Origin: Alkalihalobacterium alkalinitrilicum
GTDB taxonomy: Bacteria > Bacillota > Bacilli > Bacillales > Bacillaceae_F
DNA length: 64,000 nucleotides
Reading direction: 5' to 3'
Assembly: GCF_002019605.1 (NCBI RefSeq)
Contig: NZ_KV917368.1
Coordinates: forward strand, 3,982,519-4,046,518
Of this stretch, positions 1-8,925 are shown one piece after another. The notes below the pieces were generated by a model. It was not told the DNA's origin, ran no database searches, and worked only from the letters and a program-made list of their open reading frames with translations. How positions within the stretch are numbered: the stretch's first letter is position 1; each line of letters opens with the position of its first letter. Position numbers and translations under genes: made by a program.

Positions 1-1
1 T

Positions 2-70
2 TTACGTTACCCGGAGCAAATGACTTATAAAGATGGCGAGGTATGGATGGATGAATCGGCAGGAAAATAA
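2..70 (+). CDS. 3' end of an upstream gene (partial, unidentified)
   Basis: The window opens inside a reading frame that stays open from base 2 to a TAA at 68-70, giving a hydrophilic 22-residue C-terminus ending in DESAGK. It overlaps the start of the next gene in another frame, an arrangement common for coupled genes. DUF294/CBS proteins of this type often follow a sodium:solute (acetate-type) symporter, so a symporter tail is possible, but 22 residues cannot identify the family. The call rests only on the open frame and the overlap. Confidence 0.4.
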   Translation, partial: LRYPEQMTYKDGEVWMDESAGK

Positions 71-1982
71 AGACTTATTTGAACAAATTCACAAGCACCC
101 TTTATTTTATGGGGTGCTTGATTCTCAATTTATTAGCTTAATGGAAAAGTGTACATTAAAGCATTATAACAAAGCGGAAAAAGTCCTTTATTCGAAAACA
201 CCAAGAGAAGGGCTTCTTCTGATTTTAACAGGAATGGCCGAAGTGTATGTTCAAGGAGATGACGGTCTTTTTCAGCAAGAAGTTTTAGAAGTTTTGCAGA
301 CGGGTGATATGATTGGCTTTTCTAGTTTAGCCGACTTTTTAGGAGAACCCAATCCCCATGTGGCGAAGTATACGGTTGAAGTCCGCGCCGTGGAAGATTC
401 GTACTGCTTAAAAATTCCTTATTCTGTCGTTGAAGCGCGCTGGGATGATGAAGGGGTACGAGACTTTGTTCTTCGCCAAGTGGCCGTCCGTTTACGAGAT
501 ATTTACGGATCTTTAGCGGAACAAGTGAAGCTAGCGAACCAATGGGGCGAGAGTGATCCGTTCATTCGCCGAATTCAAGATTTAATGAATGAGCCCGTCG
601 TGTCTGTGGTGAAGGATGAAGCGGTTCAAGTCGCTGCGAAAAAAATGGTCGAACAGCGATCGAGCTCAGTTGTCGTTAATGATTTTGACGGTACGTTAAT
701 TGGGATTATTACGGAAAAAGATCTCGTCCAACGCGTTGTTGCGAATAATAGTGATGGTCCGTTAAAAGCGAGTGATGTGATGACCGCAAACCCTGTGACG
801 ATTTCACGCTACGCCTATTATTATGAGGCGATGTCTAGTTTTCTTTTAAATGGAGTAAAGCACTTACCTGTTGTGGAAAAAAGTAAAGTCATCGGGATGG
901 TCACCTTATCAGATTTGTTACGAAAGAAAAATCGTGGCTCAATGGAAATTTTACAAAAAATTGAGCAGTCTACTTTGGCGAATCTACCAACGGTAAAAAA
1001 TGCAATCTATGATGTGCTTGGGCAACTGATCAATGATGAAATTCCAACGGTTCATACGCTGGAGATTATTACGAAGCTATACGACCGGCTTGTCAATCAT
1101 TGCATAGATTTAGCGGTTGAATCACTCGCAGCGAAAGGAAAAGGCAAGCCTCCTGTGCCGTTTTGTTGGTTTCAAATGGGCAGCGGTGGACGTGGAGAAC
1201 AGTTTTTATTAACCGACCAAGATCATTTCCTCGTCTATGCGAACCCTGACAGTGATAATAGTGGTGAAGTCGAAGAATATTTTGCACTCCTCGGTCAAGA
1301 AATCGTCGATCATCTCCATACAGCTGGCTATAAACTGTGTATCGGTAAAATGATGGCAAATGAAGAGAGTTGGCGTGGGACACTTAAGACGTGGCAAGAT
1401 CGCTTGCGAGGGTGGGCATTACGAGCAACAAATGACAATGTGTTGTTAGGCCATAATTTTATGTCTTTCCGATTTTTATACGGGGACGATGATCTTCATG
1501 ATGAGTTTACTAAGATGGTAAAAGATCAAGTGGCGAAATCACGAATCTATTTATACCGAATGGCAGAACAAGAAAGGGACCACCCTGTTCCGACACTCGA
1601 TCACCCGATTCGTGCATTATTCGGATTAAGACGAAATTCAATCGATATCAAAAAAAATGCACTCTTTCCGCTGCACCATTGCTTACAAATTTTATCCGTT
1701 CATCATGGAATTGTGGAAGGAACACCTATGCAACGACTTGATGCCCTCGTGAAACAAAATGTGTTTACACCTGAAGTGGCCGACGATATTCGCTTTGCCT
1801 ATGAAATCGTCTTAAAAGTAAGAGTCGAGCAAGCATGGGGGAGATATCTGCGCAAAGAAGAAGGAACGAGTGAAGTCCAATTTACGCATCTTCGCTCTCG
1901 TGATAAAGAAGAACTCATGATTGCGTTAAAAGCCGTCCGCTCTTTACAAAACCAAACACTTGGTGCATTTGGAATGTTGTGA
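51..1982 (+). CDS. cNMP-binding/CBS/DUF294 nucleotidyltransferase-like signalling protein
   Basis: Predicted soluble regulatory protein. From the N-terminus it shows a cyclic-nucleotide-binding-like beta-roll (about residues 15-130), a CBS pair (about 170-290, with the GIITEKDLV and GMVTLSDLL strand-helix motifs) and a DUF294 nucleotidyltransferase-like domain. The last carries GSGGRGE near residue 377 and an acidic DQD at 389-391, matching the GS...D-x-D pattern of nucleotidyltransferases, followed by the helical DUF294 C-terminal part. I prefer the ATG at 51 because GAGGT lies 8 bases upstream. An in-frame ATG at 33 would add six residues but has no good ribosome binding site. In other bacteria this family often sits with an acetate-type symporter and a DnaQ-like exonuclease. 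Here the exonuclease is 4.5 kb downstream. The substrate is unknown. Confidence 0.88.
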   Translation: MNRQENKDLFEQIHKHPLFYGVLDSQFISLMEKCTLKHYNKAEKVLYSKTPREGLLLILTGMAEVYVQGDDGLFQQEVLEVLQTGDMIGFSSLADFLGEPNPHVAKYTVEVRAVEDSYCLKIPYSVVEARWDDEGVRDFVLRQVAVRLRDIYGSLAEQVKLANQWGESDPFIRRIQDLMNEPVVSVVKDEAVQVAAKKMVEQRSSSVVVNDFDGTLIGIITEKDLVQRVVANNSDGPLKASDVMTANPVTISRYAYYYEAMSSFLLNGVKHLPVVEKSKVIGMVTLSDLLRKKNRGSMEILQKIEQSTLANLPTVKNAIYDVLGQLINDEIPTVHTLEIITKLYDRLVNHCIDLAVESLAAKGKGKPPVPFCWFQMGSGGRGEQFLLTDQDHFLVYANPDSDNSGEVEEYFALLGQEIVDHLHTAGYKLCIGKMMANEESWRGTLKTWQDRLRGWALRATNDNVLLGHNFMSFRFLYGDDDLHDEFTKMVKDQVAKSRIYLYRMAEQERDHPVPTLDHPIRALFGLRRNSIDIKKNALFPLHHCLQILSVHHGIVEGTPMQRLDALVKQNVFTPEVADDIRFAYEIVLKVRVEQAWGRYLRKEEGTSEVQFTHLRSRDKEELMIALKAVRSLQNQTLGAFGML

Positions 1983-2076
1983 TTGGATTGAGGAAATGGT
2001 TTTTATTGTTAAAGGCGTTTGAAGTGGGGAAAGTTAGCTTAAGCAAGATGGATTATCATCATAATAAAAGTACTAT

Positions 2077-2919
2077 AGTGACCGTTTGAGCAGCTCAAAG
2101 GAGATAGCGGTCACTATGAAAGCATCATGGTGACCGTTTGAGCAGCTCAAAGGAGATAGCGGTCACTATGAAAGCGTCATGGAGCCCGTTTGAGCAGCTC
2201 AAAGGAGATAGCGGTCACTATGAAAGCATCATGGTGACCGTTTGAGCAGCTCGAAGGAGGTAGCGGTCACTATGAAAGCGTCATGGAGCCCGTTTGAGCA
2301 GCTCGAAGGAGGTAGCGGTCACTATGAAAGCGTCATAGTGACCGTTTGAGCAGCTAAAAGGAGGTAGCGGTCACTATGAAAGCGTCATGGTGACCGTTTG
2401 AGCAGCTCGAGGAGGTAGCGGTCACTATGAAAGCGTCATAGTGACCGTTTGAGCAGCTAAAAGGAGGTAGCGGTCACTATGAAAGCGTCATGGTGACCGT
2501 TTGAGCAGCTCGAGGAGGTAGCGGTCACTATGAAAGCGCCATGGTGACCGTTTGAGCAGCTCGAAGGAGGTAGCGGTCACTATGAAAGCGCCATGGTGAC
2601 CGTTTGAGCAGCTCGAAGGAGGTAGCGGTCACTATGAAAGCGCCATGGTGACCGTTTGAGCAGCTCGGAGGAGATTGCGGTCACTATGAAAGCGTCATGG
2701 AGCCCGTTTGAGCAGCTCAAAGGAGATAGCGGTCACTATGAAAGCGTCATGGTGACCGTTTGAGCAGCTCGGAGGAGATAGCGGTCACTATGAAAGCGTC
2801 ATGGTGACCGTTTGAGCAGCTCGAAGGAGATAGCGGTCACTATGAAAGCGTCATGGAGCCCGTTTGAGCAGCTCGAAGGAGGTAGCGGTCACTATGAAAG
2901 CGTCATGAAGCCCGTTTGA
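2077..2919. repeat. 52-bp palindromic tandem repeat array, about 16 units
   Basis: Unit starts (the ACCG/CCCG base) fall at 2081, 2133, 2185, 2237, 2289, 2341, 2393, 2444, 2496, 2547, 2599, 2651, 2703, 2755, 2807, 2859 and 2911. The period is therefore 52 bp, with two 51-bp steps, and the last unit is cut off. Most units hold two nested inverted repeats: an outer AGTGACCG/CGGTCACT stem and an inner TTTGAGC-A-GCTCAAA (slightly decayed in some copies). Some units have GAGCCCG in place of GTGACCG, which breaks the outer stem. Units are contiguous without unique spacers, so this is not a CRISPR. Each unit also carries GGAG(G/A) followed 9-12 bases later by ATGAAAGC. The array ends about 40 bp from the stop codon of the NERD gene on the opposite strand. 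Confidence 0.95.
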
Positions 2920-2960
2920 CCGTCCTGAAGACACAAATACAGCTCGTATTTTATAGAACA

Positions 2961-3899
2961 TTAGTCTTGCGTATCTTGAGCACTAACATAATAAGAATAC
3001 TTACCGTGTCCCATGGGTTTAAAATTTGTTGATAGGATCCTTCGAATGGTTTTCGTAGACTTGATTATTTTGCACCATTCGTGAACAGTATTTGTTGTTA
3101 TTTTTCTGTTTGGAAAAAGAGTTTTAAATTCCTCTATGCTCCTTAGGACTGCAGTTGTGATATTTTCTCTGCAACCACATTTTTTACAAATTAAATTTTT
3201 TTCTTTGAATTCAGTAATAAATGAGTGGCAATCTAGACATGTTACCCCTTTTTCAAGTTGTTCAAAGGTATATTCAGGTAATCGTGTGTAGGGGGACTCA
3301 TTAAGGTGAATGGATATTAATTGTTTTGCGGCCTTTTGGTGAAGATCATTTAATGTTGAGGATGTTTTGTTTATTTTGTTCATAAAGCGATTAAGCTGAG
3401 CAGGAAAAATAATCGGTAGGTTTAATGGGGCTTGATATAGTTGAAACCCGTGGTTAACGAAGATAAGGTATGCTTCAATCGAAAAGTTAAATCCATGATC
3501 TTGGAGCAATCGTCGGAATAAGGATTCACTTCGTTTCAACTGAAGTAGTGGGTTCTTTATTTCAGTCCTTGAAAGTTTATACCAGCTATCACCTTCGACA
3601 TAGAAATCACCTTCATAATTTTTTATTTCAAAAAGATAAATGGAATCTGAGGATAATAATATTGTATCAATTTGGAATAAAGTGTTATTAAACTCGAACA
3701 ATAAATCATTTAAAATAAGAAAATTACCATTTAATAGGTCTAATCGGTCCGCTACCCGTTCATCAAACTTCTGCTCACCAATAAACCCCTTTTCAAGATT
3801 TGTATAGTGACTCTCAGAGTTAGCACTTAAACTCATACGGTTATTTAGCAATCTCAAAATTTGCAATTCTAAGGGGACATTACGAGGTTTTATAATCAT
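2961..3899 (-). CDS. NERD (nuclease-related) domain protein with C-terminal zinc-ribbon
   Basis: The N-terminal half matches the NERD fold, a restriction-endonuclease-like domain. Glu42 (GEQ), Asp78 (QIDT) and the Glu91-Ile-Lys93 pair form the expected E...D...ExK catalytic pattern. Around residues 215-245 two Cys pairs (CLDC and CKKCGC) suggest a zinc ribbon, possibly for nucleic-acid binding. The ATG at 3899 follows AAGGATGTGA. A paralogue with the same layout and the same MIIK-start lies at 22588-23556. The biological role of NERD proteins is not settled; DNA processing is inferred from the fold. The gene faces its left neighbour and its 3' end abuts the 52-bp repeat array. Confidence 0.82.
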   Translation of the reverse strand: MIIKPRNVPLELQILRLLNNRMSLSANSESHYTNLEKGFIGEQKFDERVADRLDLLNGNFLILNDLLFEFNNTLFQIDTILLSSDSIYLFEIKNYEGDFYVEGDSWYKLSRTEIKNPLLQLKRSESLFRRLLQDHGFNFSIEAYLIFVNHGFQLYQAPLNLPIIFPAQLNRFMNKINKTSSTLNDLHQKAAKQLISIHLNESPYTRLPEYTFEQLEKGVTCLDCHSFITEFKEKNLICKKCGCRENITTAVLRSIEEFKTLFPNRKITTNTVHEWCKIIKSTKTIRRILSTNFKPMGHGKYSYYVSAQDTQD

Positions 3900-4152
3900 A
3901 TGTCACATCCTTTCGTCTATTAAATTCATTTTCATTTTATTTAATAGTGAAAAAATTTACAAGATAGAAAGTATAATCGACAAAAAGTGCCTAGTACCTC
4001 TCCCCGTTTTTCTTCCTTAATGTACCTAACCCGTCTCAAAAAGCTAGTATTCAATTATATACCGAAAATATTTTTTTTCAATTCTATTCAAAAAAAAATT
4101 TTAGCCTTATATTAAATATGAAGAAACTGAATATATTTTAGGAGGAAACGAA

Positions 4153-5169
4153 GTGAAACGCATAATAATGACATTGGCTTCTATCATTTTATTATTGTCT
4201 TTTTCATTACCAACAGTAAGTAACGCTGCACTCAACCAGATCGAGCTAGATGAGTTTTTAATAGAGATAGGATTGACGCAAGAAGAACTTGAAGATCAAC
4301 TCATGATTCATCACTTTATGGAATTAGGAGGTTTCGAATCAGTAGAAGAGTTGAGAGATTATTTAGGCCCTGTAATTGATGATGAAAATTTACAAGCTTT
4401 ACTGGATCAATATGGACTAACACTAGAGGAATTAGTCATTCTTTTAGAAGAGTACGGTGAAAGAATAGAAGATTATGTTTTTCTTTATGACCTTGAATTC
4501 ACGATTGATTTTTATCTTAACTTTGAAGATATCAGTTGGGAAGATATTCTTGCTGAATTAGATGCGATTTTTGCTGAGTTTGATTTAACAGCTGAAGAGC
4601 TTGAGCGATTGTTTGACCACTTTAGAAATCTTGATTGGGAAGATCCAGCTTTTGAAGAACGACTTTTTAATCTTGAAGAAAGAGCGATGGCCCTTCCAGA
4701 CTTTGAAAGTGCTACTGAACTGTCAGCGGAAGAGATTGCGGAAATTTTAGCAATTTATTCAGAATTAATGAACCTTCTTGAGTTAGATGCGAAATATTAT
4801 CTTATCGAAGGAAAAAACAAAGCGAGTAAACAGCCGATTTCATTGCAAACATTAGTTACGCTTGACCACTTAGAAGGGTACAATCTATTGATCGAGCTGT
4901 ATAATTTAGAGGGAGATTTCCTTGCTGATCTTATCATTACTGCGGATATGTTCGGATCTGATCTCATTAAAGAACCAGCAGGAGATATAAAAGAAGTGAA
5001 AGAAATTGTAAAGAAGGCTCCTGCTAAAGGTCAATCAGAGGCCAAAACAGAAAAAGGAGCAAAAATGCCGAAAACAGCATCAAACTCGATGCAAAATGCG
5101 TTAATGGGTGTCGGAATGATGTTAACGGCTGTGTTTATTTATCGTCGCTTTAAAGTTAAAGGGGTATAG
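4153..5169 (+). CDS. acidic surface protein with LPXTA-like sorting signal
   Basis: Secreted, extremely Glu/Asp-rich protein of 338 residues. It starts at a GTG seven bases after AGGAGG, has a signal peptide ending near SNA/ALN (residues 24-26), and then a long helical acidic region with repeated EELE/EDLE segments. The C-terminus is a wall-sorting signal: MPKTAS, a hydrophobic helix, then the basic tail YRRFKVK. The motif matches LPXTA rather than LPXTG and has Met in place of Leu. The class D sortase gene begins three bases after the stop codon, so a dedicated enzyme-substrate pair is likely. It resembles the 'processed acidic surface protein' type known from Bacillus sortase D loci. The function of the acidic region is unknown. 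Confidence 0.85.
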   Translation: MKRIIMTLASIILLLSFSLPTVSNAALNQIELDEFLIEIGLTQEELEDQLMIHHFMELGGFESVEELRDYLGPVIDDENLQALLDQYGLTLEELVILLEEYGERIEDYVFLYDLEFTIDFYLNFEDISWEDILAELDAIFAEFDLTAEELERLFDHFRNLDWEDPAFEERLFNLEERAMALPDFESATELSAEEIAEILAIYSELMNLLELDAKYYLIEGKNKASKQPISLQTLVTLDHLEGYNLLIELYNLEGDFLADLIITADMFGSDLIKEPAGDIKEVKEIVKKAPAKGQSEAKTEKGAKMPKTASNSMQNALMGVGMMLTAVFIYRRFKVKGV

Positions 5170-5172
5170 GCG

Positions 5173-5850
5173 ATGAGGCTAGAAGAAGGAAAGAGAAGAA
5201 GGAGGCGGACGAAACGTCTTCTTCTTCTGTCTGTATGTATTGTTCTGTTTGTAGGTGGATTTTGGTTTACGACAACAAACGCTTACACCTTTTTAAAAGG
5301 CTACGGGCTGTATAAGGTCAACGAGGTGAAACAAGATCGTGCCCCTGTTCAGGAAGTTGCAATTAGCGAAAAGGAAGCGAATGAGGATGAGGGCGAGGAC
5401 GAGGGTCCACTGTATCCTGAACGTCCCAGTCAAGGAGAGTTAATGGGGGAACTTTATATTCCAAAGCTGCAAGCAACGCTACCTATTTATCATGGAACGG
5501 ATGAGGATGAGCTAGAACGCGGTGTTGGCCATTTTCTAGGAAGTGTTTTGCCAGGTGAACAGGATAATAGTGTCTTATCAGGCCATCGTGACACGATTTT
5601 TCGTCATTTAGGAGAAGTCGGGGTACAAGATGACCTCATTGTAACAACGAGTGCTGGGGAATTTACGTACCGCATCAACAAAGTTCGGATCGTCGATGAA
5701 GATGACCGCACTGTAATCGTCCCTAAGCCAAGAGCAACCTTAACGGTAACGACTTGCTATCCGTTTGGGTTTATAGGTGCAGCACCTGAGAGGTATGTAT
5801 TAATTGCCCATTTGGTGAAATTCGATCGAGAGAAGAAGTTTGGTGTTTGA
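5173..5850 (+). CDS. srtD: class D sortase
   Basis: Membrane-anchored transpeptidase predicted to cleave sorting signals and attach proteins to peptidoglycan. A basic N-terminus precedes a transmembrane helix (about residues 16-36), a short acidic linker, and the sortase beta-barrel. The catalytic triad is visible: His138 in LSGHRDT, Cys195 in TLTVTTCYPFGF and Arg207 in APERYVL. The SGHRDT and TTCYPFGF forms are typical of class D. It starts three bases after the acidic surface protein and is followed by a terminator, so the two form a bicistronic unit. A second plausible substrate in this window is the LPKTA protein at 58689-59267. Confidence 0.93.
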   Translation: MRLEEGKRRRRRTKRLLLLSVCIVLFVGGFWFTTTNAYTFLKGYGLYKVNEVKQDRAPVQEVAISEKEANEDEGEDEGPLYPERPSQGELMGELYIPKLQATLPIYHGTDEDELERGVGHFLGSVLPGEQDNSVLSGHRDTIFRHLGEVGVQDDLIVTTSAGEFTYRINKVRIVDEDDRTVIVPKPRATLTVTTCYPFGFIGAAPERYVLIAHLVKFDREKKFGV

Positions 5851-5872
5851 TCTCTATATCTTTGAACTTAAG

Positions 5873-5925
5873 CGTTAGTCACACCCTCTCGTGGAGATCG
5901 AGAGACCTCGTGACTAACGTTTTTT
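5873..5925 (+). terminator. terminator of the surface protein/sortase unit
   Basis: A perfect 10-bp inverted repeat CGTTAGTCAC/GTGACTAACG (5873-5882 and 5910-5919) encloses a second small stem (CTCTCG/CGAGAG) and is followed by six T residues. It lies about 20 bases after the sortase stop codon. Confidence 0.85.
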
Positions 5926-6496
5926 ATTGGGGTGGAGGTCTGTTTGACTTTCACTTTCTCGAGGACACTAGTGCCGTTATTTTGCAAATCAACAGCACTC
6001 TAATGGAGTTAGCGAACACAGACGCACTTATTGACTGAAAAAGACGAGGAAATGGCCATATCGATGGTAGATAACGGAACCACTCGACCTCACTGTTTGG
6101 AAACACATCCTGTTTGTCACAGATAGTAAAATAGTCGACATAAGCACTGCGGATCATCAAGACTCTTCACTAGAGCTAACAATAAAAAAATTAGCAATTA
6201 AGCATAGAAAAAATTTAGAAAATTCGGTAAAATGTAATCATTGTATATATAAAAAACAAAAAAACATTTCTAGGGAAATACTGTAGCTTTTCATTTCCTA
6301 AAACATGAGCAACAGTAAACATCGTTGAAGAAACGATTTCATTTGTAAAGATCTATCAATAAAAAACGCAAAAAAGGCAGATCACCATTACCTGTTGGCT
6401 TTCTTCCAAATAAACCAACCAATAAACTAGGAAGCTATCAATCAATTGAAATAAAATGGACTTAAAGAAGTAGAACAAACAGGGGGGAGGTTTTTT
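5926..6496. other. intergenic stretch with no recognisable gene
   Basis: About 570 bases between the sortase terminator and the exonuclease. The short frames in it have no convincing ribosome binding site or recognisable product, and the DNA becomes strongly A-rich from about 6180 on. It must contain the exonuclease promoter, but I cannot pick one with confidence. Decayed insertion DNA is possible. Confidence 0.5.
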
Positions 6497-7162
6497 ATGT
6501 TCTGGAAAAAAAAATTAATGCACTATCAACTAGACCAGCAACCCTCTTTGGATACTCCGTTACGCGATTTATCATTTACCGTGTTTGATACGGAAACAAC
6601 AGGATTTGCTGTTGGTGGAAAAGATCGTGTGATTGAAATTGGAGCGGTACAAGTAGCAGAACTGATGGTAACCGACAATCAGTTTCAGACGTATGTGAAT
6701 CCAGAAAGAGACATTCCACCTAAAATTACCGAACTGACAGGAATTGAACAACACTTCGTCGATCAAGCCCCCTCTTCACTAGAAGCAATCGAGTCTTTTT
6801 TTCAGTTTATCGAAAAGTCAAAAAGTGGGGGATGGGTTGGCCATTATTTAAGTTTTGATGTGATGGTCATTCGCAAAGAACTGCAACGAGCGAAATACAC
6901 GTTTGAACAACCACTCTATATCGATACTCTTGATATGATCGGATATTTATGTCCGTCTTGGGATATGCGTGATTTAGAACAATACGCTAGGTCATTCGGA
7001 ACAAACATGTACGATCGCCACAGTGCCATTGGAGATGCCTTAACAACCGCTCATCTCTTTGTTGAACTACTCCGCCTTCTTGAAGACCGAGGAAAGACAA
7101 CTCTCGCAGACTTAGTTCAAGTGACAGATGCGAACAACCGCAACCGAGTTCTCCAATTTTAA
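6497..7162 (+). CDS. 3'-5' exonuclease, DnaQ/PolC-like DEDDh family
   Basis: Predicted DNA 3'-5' exonuclease of the type used in proofreading or repair. All DEDDh motifs are present: Asp31 and Glu33 in FDTETTGF (motif I), Asp121 in GHYLSFDV (motif II), and His175 plus Asp180 in HSAIGDAL (motif III). The protein is 221 residues, a stand-alone exonuclease without a polymerase domain. GGGGGGAGG sits seven bases before the ATG. Such exonucleases often neighbour CBS/DUF294 proteins like the one at 51-1982; here a 4.5-kb accessory block separates them. The specific substrate is unknown. Confidence 0.9.
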   Translation: MFWKKKLMHYQLDQQPSLDTPLRDLSFTVFDTETTGFAVGGKDRVIEIGAVQVAELMVTDNQFQTYVNPERDIPPKITELTGIEQHFVDQAPSSLEAIESFFQFIEKSKSGGWVGHYLSFDVMVIRKELQRAKYTFEQPLYIDTLDMIGYLCPSWDMRDLEQYARSFGTNMYDRHSAIGDALTTAHLFVELLRLLEDRGKTTLADLVQVTDANNRNRVLQF

Positions 7163-7180
7163 CCCTCACTACACCTATCC

Positions 7181-7215
7181 ACGGACCTGTAATTCTGTGC
7201 TAACTATAGGTCCGT
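7181..7215 (+). terminator. possible terminator after the exonuclease
   Basis: An 8-bp inverted repeat ACGGACCT/AGGTCCGT has a 19-base loop, and a run of T only starts seven bases later. This is a weak terminator candidate. Confidence 0.35.
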
Positions 7216-7345
7216 CGCATCATTTTTACGCATAAATTCATTAACGCATGAAAAAATGCCTTGTCCCTCTTGACTTTTTGGTATATATACCCTCCCTCCT
7301 TAATAAAATGTACCATTCACCAACATTGATTAGGAGGCGAGTGGT

Positions 7346-7630
7346 GTGCACGATTACATCAAAGAACGTACTATCAAGATAGGTAGGTACATCGTCGAGA
7401 CGAGGAAAACAGTCCGCACGATCGCAAAAGAATTTGGCGTTTCCAAGAGTACCGTACACAAAGACTTAACCGAACGATTACCTGAAATCAATCAAGAGTT
7501 GGCAAACGAAGTAAAAGAAATTCTCGAATATCATAAGTCGATACGCCATTTACGCGGTGGTGAAGCAACGAAAGTGAAATATAAGAAAACCGACCTACCG
7601 AACGAAAAAGTAGTAAAAACACAAAATTGA
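7346..7630 (+). CDS. spoIIID: sporulation transcription factor SpoIIID
   Basis: Small DNA-binding regulator that acts in the mother cell during sporulation, activating and repressing sigma-E genes before the switch to sigma-K. The 94-residue length fits the family. The helix-turn-helix is clear: TIAKEFGVSKSTVHKDLTER (about residues 25-44), followed by a basic C-terminal region. It starts at GTG 7346, eight bases after AGGAGG. The genes mbl, flhO and flhP follow, the order seen in Bacillus subtilis. Its presence shows the host is an endospore former. Confidence 0.97.
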   Translation: MHDYIKERTIKIGRYIVETRKTVRTIAKEFGVSKSTVHKDLTERLPEINQELANEVKEILEYHKSIRHLRGGEATKVKYKKTDLPNEKVVKTQN

Positions 7631-7739
7631 AAATAAAAATCAATCCCTGTATTAACAAAATATGATAAAATAAAACATTAGTAGGAATACAGCTTCAAAA
7701 GCTGTCGAATGATTAGCCAAAACAGGGAGGATATCACTA

Positions 7740-8744
7740 ATGTTCGGACGGGATATAGGGATTGATTTAGGTACAGCAAATGTTCTGATCTATGTCAAAG
7801 GAAGTGGAATTGTATTAAATGAGCCGTCTGTTGTTGCACTAGAAACAACAACGGGGAGAGTTCTTGCTGTAGGGGAAGAAGCGTTTCGAATGGTCGGACG
7901 AACACCAGGAAATATCGTTGCTTTACGTCCCATGAAAGATGGGGTTATCGCCAATTTCGAACTCACAGAATCAATGCTAAAACACTTCTTAAGTAAAATT
8001 AATGTAAAAAGTTTTTTCTCGAAGCCGAGAATTTTAATTTGTTGTCCTACAGAAATAACATCTGTAGAACAAAAAGCAATTCGAGAAGCTGCTGAGAAAA
8101 GTGGTGGAAAAAACGTTTACTTAGAGGAGGAGCCGAAAGTAGCTGCGATAGGAGCTGGAATGGATATTTTTCAACCGAGCGGTAACATGGTCGTAGACAT
8201 AGGCGGTGGAACAACAGATGTTGCTGTTCTTTCAATGGGTGATATCGTCACCGCCTCTTCTATAAAAATAGCTGGGGATAAGTTTGATCATGATATTCTC
8301 CACTATATTAAAAAGAAGTACAAGCTCCTTATCGGAGAACGGACGGCTGAAGAAATTAAGAAGCAAGTTGCAACGGTATTTCCAGGTGCTCGTAAAGAAG
8401 AATTGGACATCCGCGGACGTGATATGGTAAGTGGACTTCCACGAACCATTACAGTCTATTCAGAAGAAATTCAAGATGCACTGATTGAATCCGTTTCCTA
8501 TATTGTACAAGCTGCTAAATCTGTTCTTGAAAAAACTCCACCAGAACTATCAGCCGACATTATTGATCGAGGTGTTATTTTAACTGGTGGTGGCGCATTG
8601 CTACATGGAATTGATCAGCTGTTAGCAGAAGAGCTTAAAGTTCCTATATTTATTGCTGAAGAGCCGATGCATTGTGTAGCCAAAGGAACAGGAATTCTTT
8701 TAGAAAACTTAGATAAAATGTCTAGTAAAAAAGTTCGCCTATAA
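7740..8744 (+). CDS. mbl: rod-shape protein Mbl (MreB-like actin homologue)
   Basis: Bacterial actin that forms membrane-associated filaments and guides lateral cell-wall synthesis. The 334-residue protein has the actin-fold ATP motifs: IGIDLGTANVLIYVKG (phosphate 1), VVDIGGGTTDVAVLSMG (phosphate 2) and LTGGGALLHGID (adenosine). The ATG follows AGGGAGGAT. Placement directly after spoIIID identifies it as Mbl rather than MreB or MreBH. The 109-base gap from spoIIID could hold a separate promoter for vegetative expression. Confidence 0.96.
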   Translation: MFGRDIGIDLGTANVLIYVKGSGIVLNEPSVVALETTTGRVLAVGEEAFRMVGRTPGNIVALRPMKDGVIANFELTESMLKHFLSKINVKSFFSKPRILICCPTEITSVEQKAIREAAEKSGGKNVYLEEEPKVAAIGAGMDIFQPSGNMVVDIGGGTTDVAVLSMGDIVTASSIKIAGDKFDHDILHYIKKKYKLLIGERTAEEIKKQVATVFPGARKEELDIRGRDMVSGLPRTITVYSEEIQDALIESVSYIVQAAKSVLEKTPPELSADIIDRGVILTGGGALLHGIDQLLAEELKVPIFIAEEPMHCVAKGTGILLENLDKMSSKKVRL

Positions 8745-8925
8745 TCCTCGAGAAGAGCCGAAACTTAAATCTGTGTTTGGATAACAGAAAAAATTACCTC
8801 TATCCAATGACTAGGGGATAGACGATATAATAGAGGGAAGATAAAATGCACAGTTCAGTACATGAGTACATGAATTGATTAAAGGTGCAGGTACCACCAT
8901 AGGTACCACGAATAAGGAGGATGTC

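Noticed and set aside
2077-2919. CRISPR array
   Set aside because: The 52-bp units are contiguous and nearly identical over their full length; there are no unique spacers and no cas genes.
5847-6160. Short ORFs after the sortase gene on both strands
   Set aside because: They run through the terminator hairpin, lack ribosome sites and match no family.
8802-8831. Sigma-D promoter before flhO (GACGATAT at 8821)
   Set aside because: The -10 resembles the consensus, but no TAAA lies at the right distance upstream.
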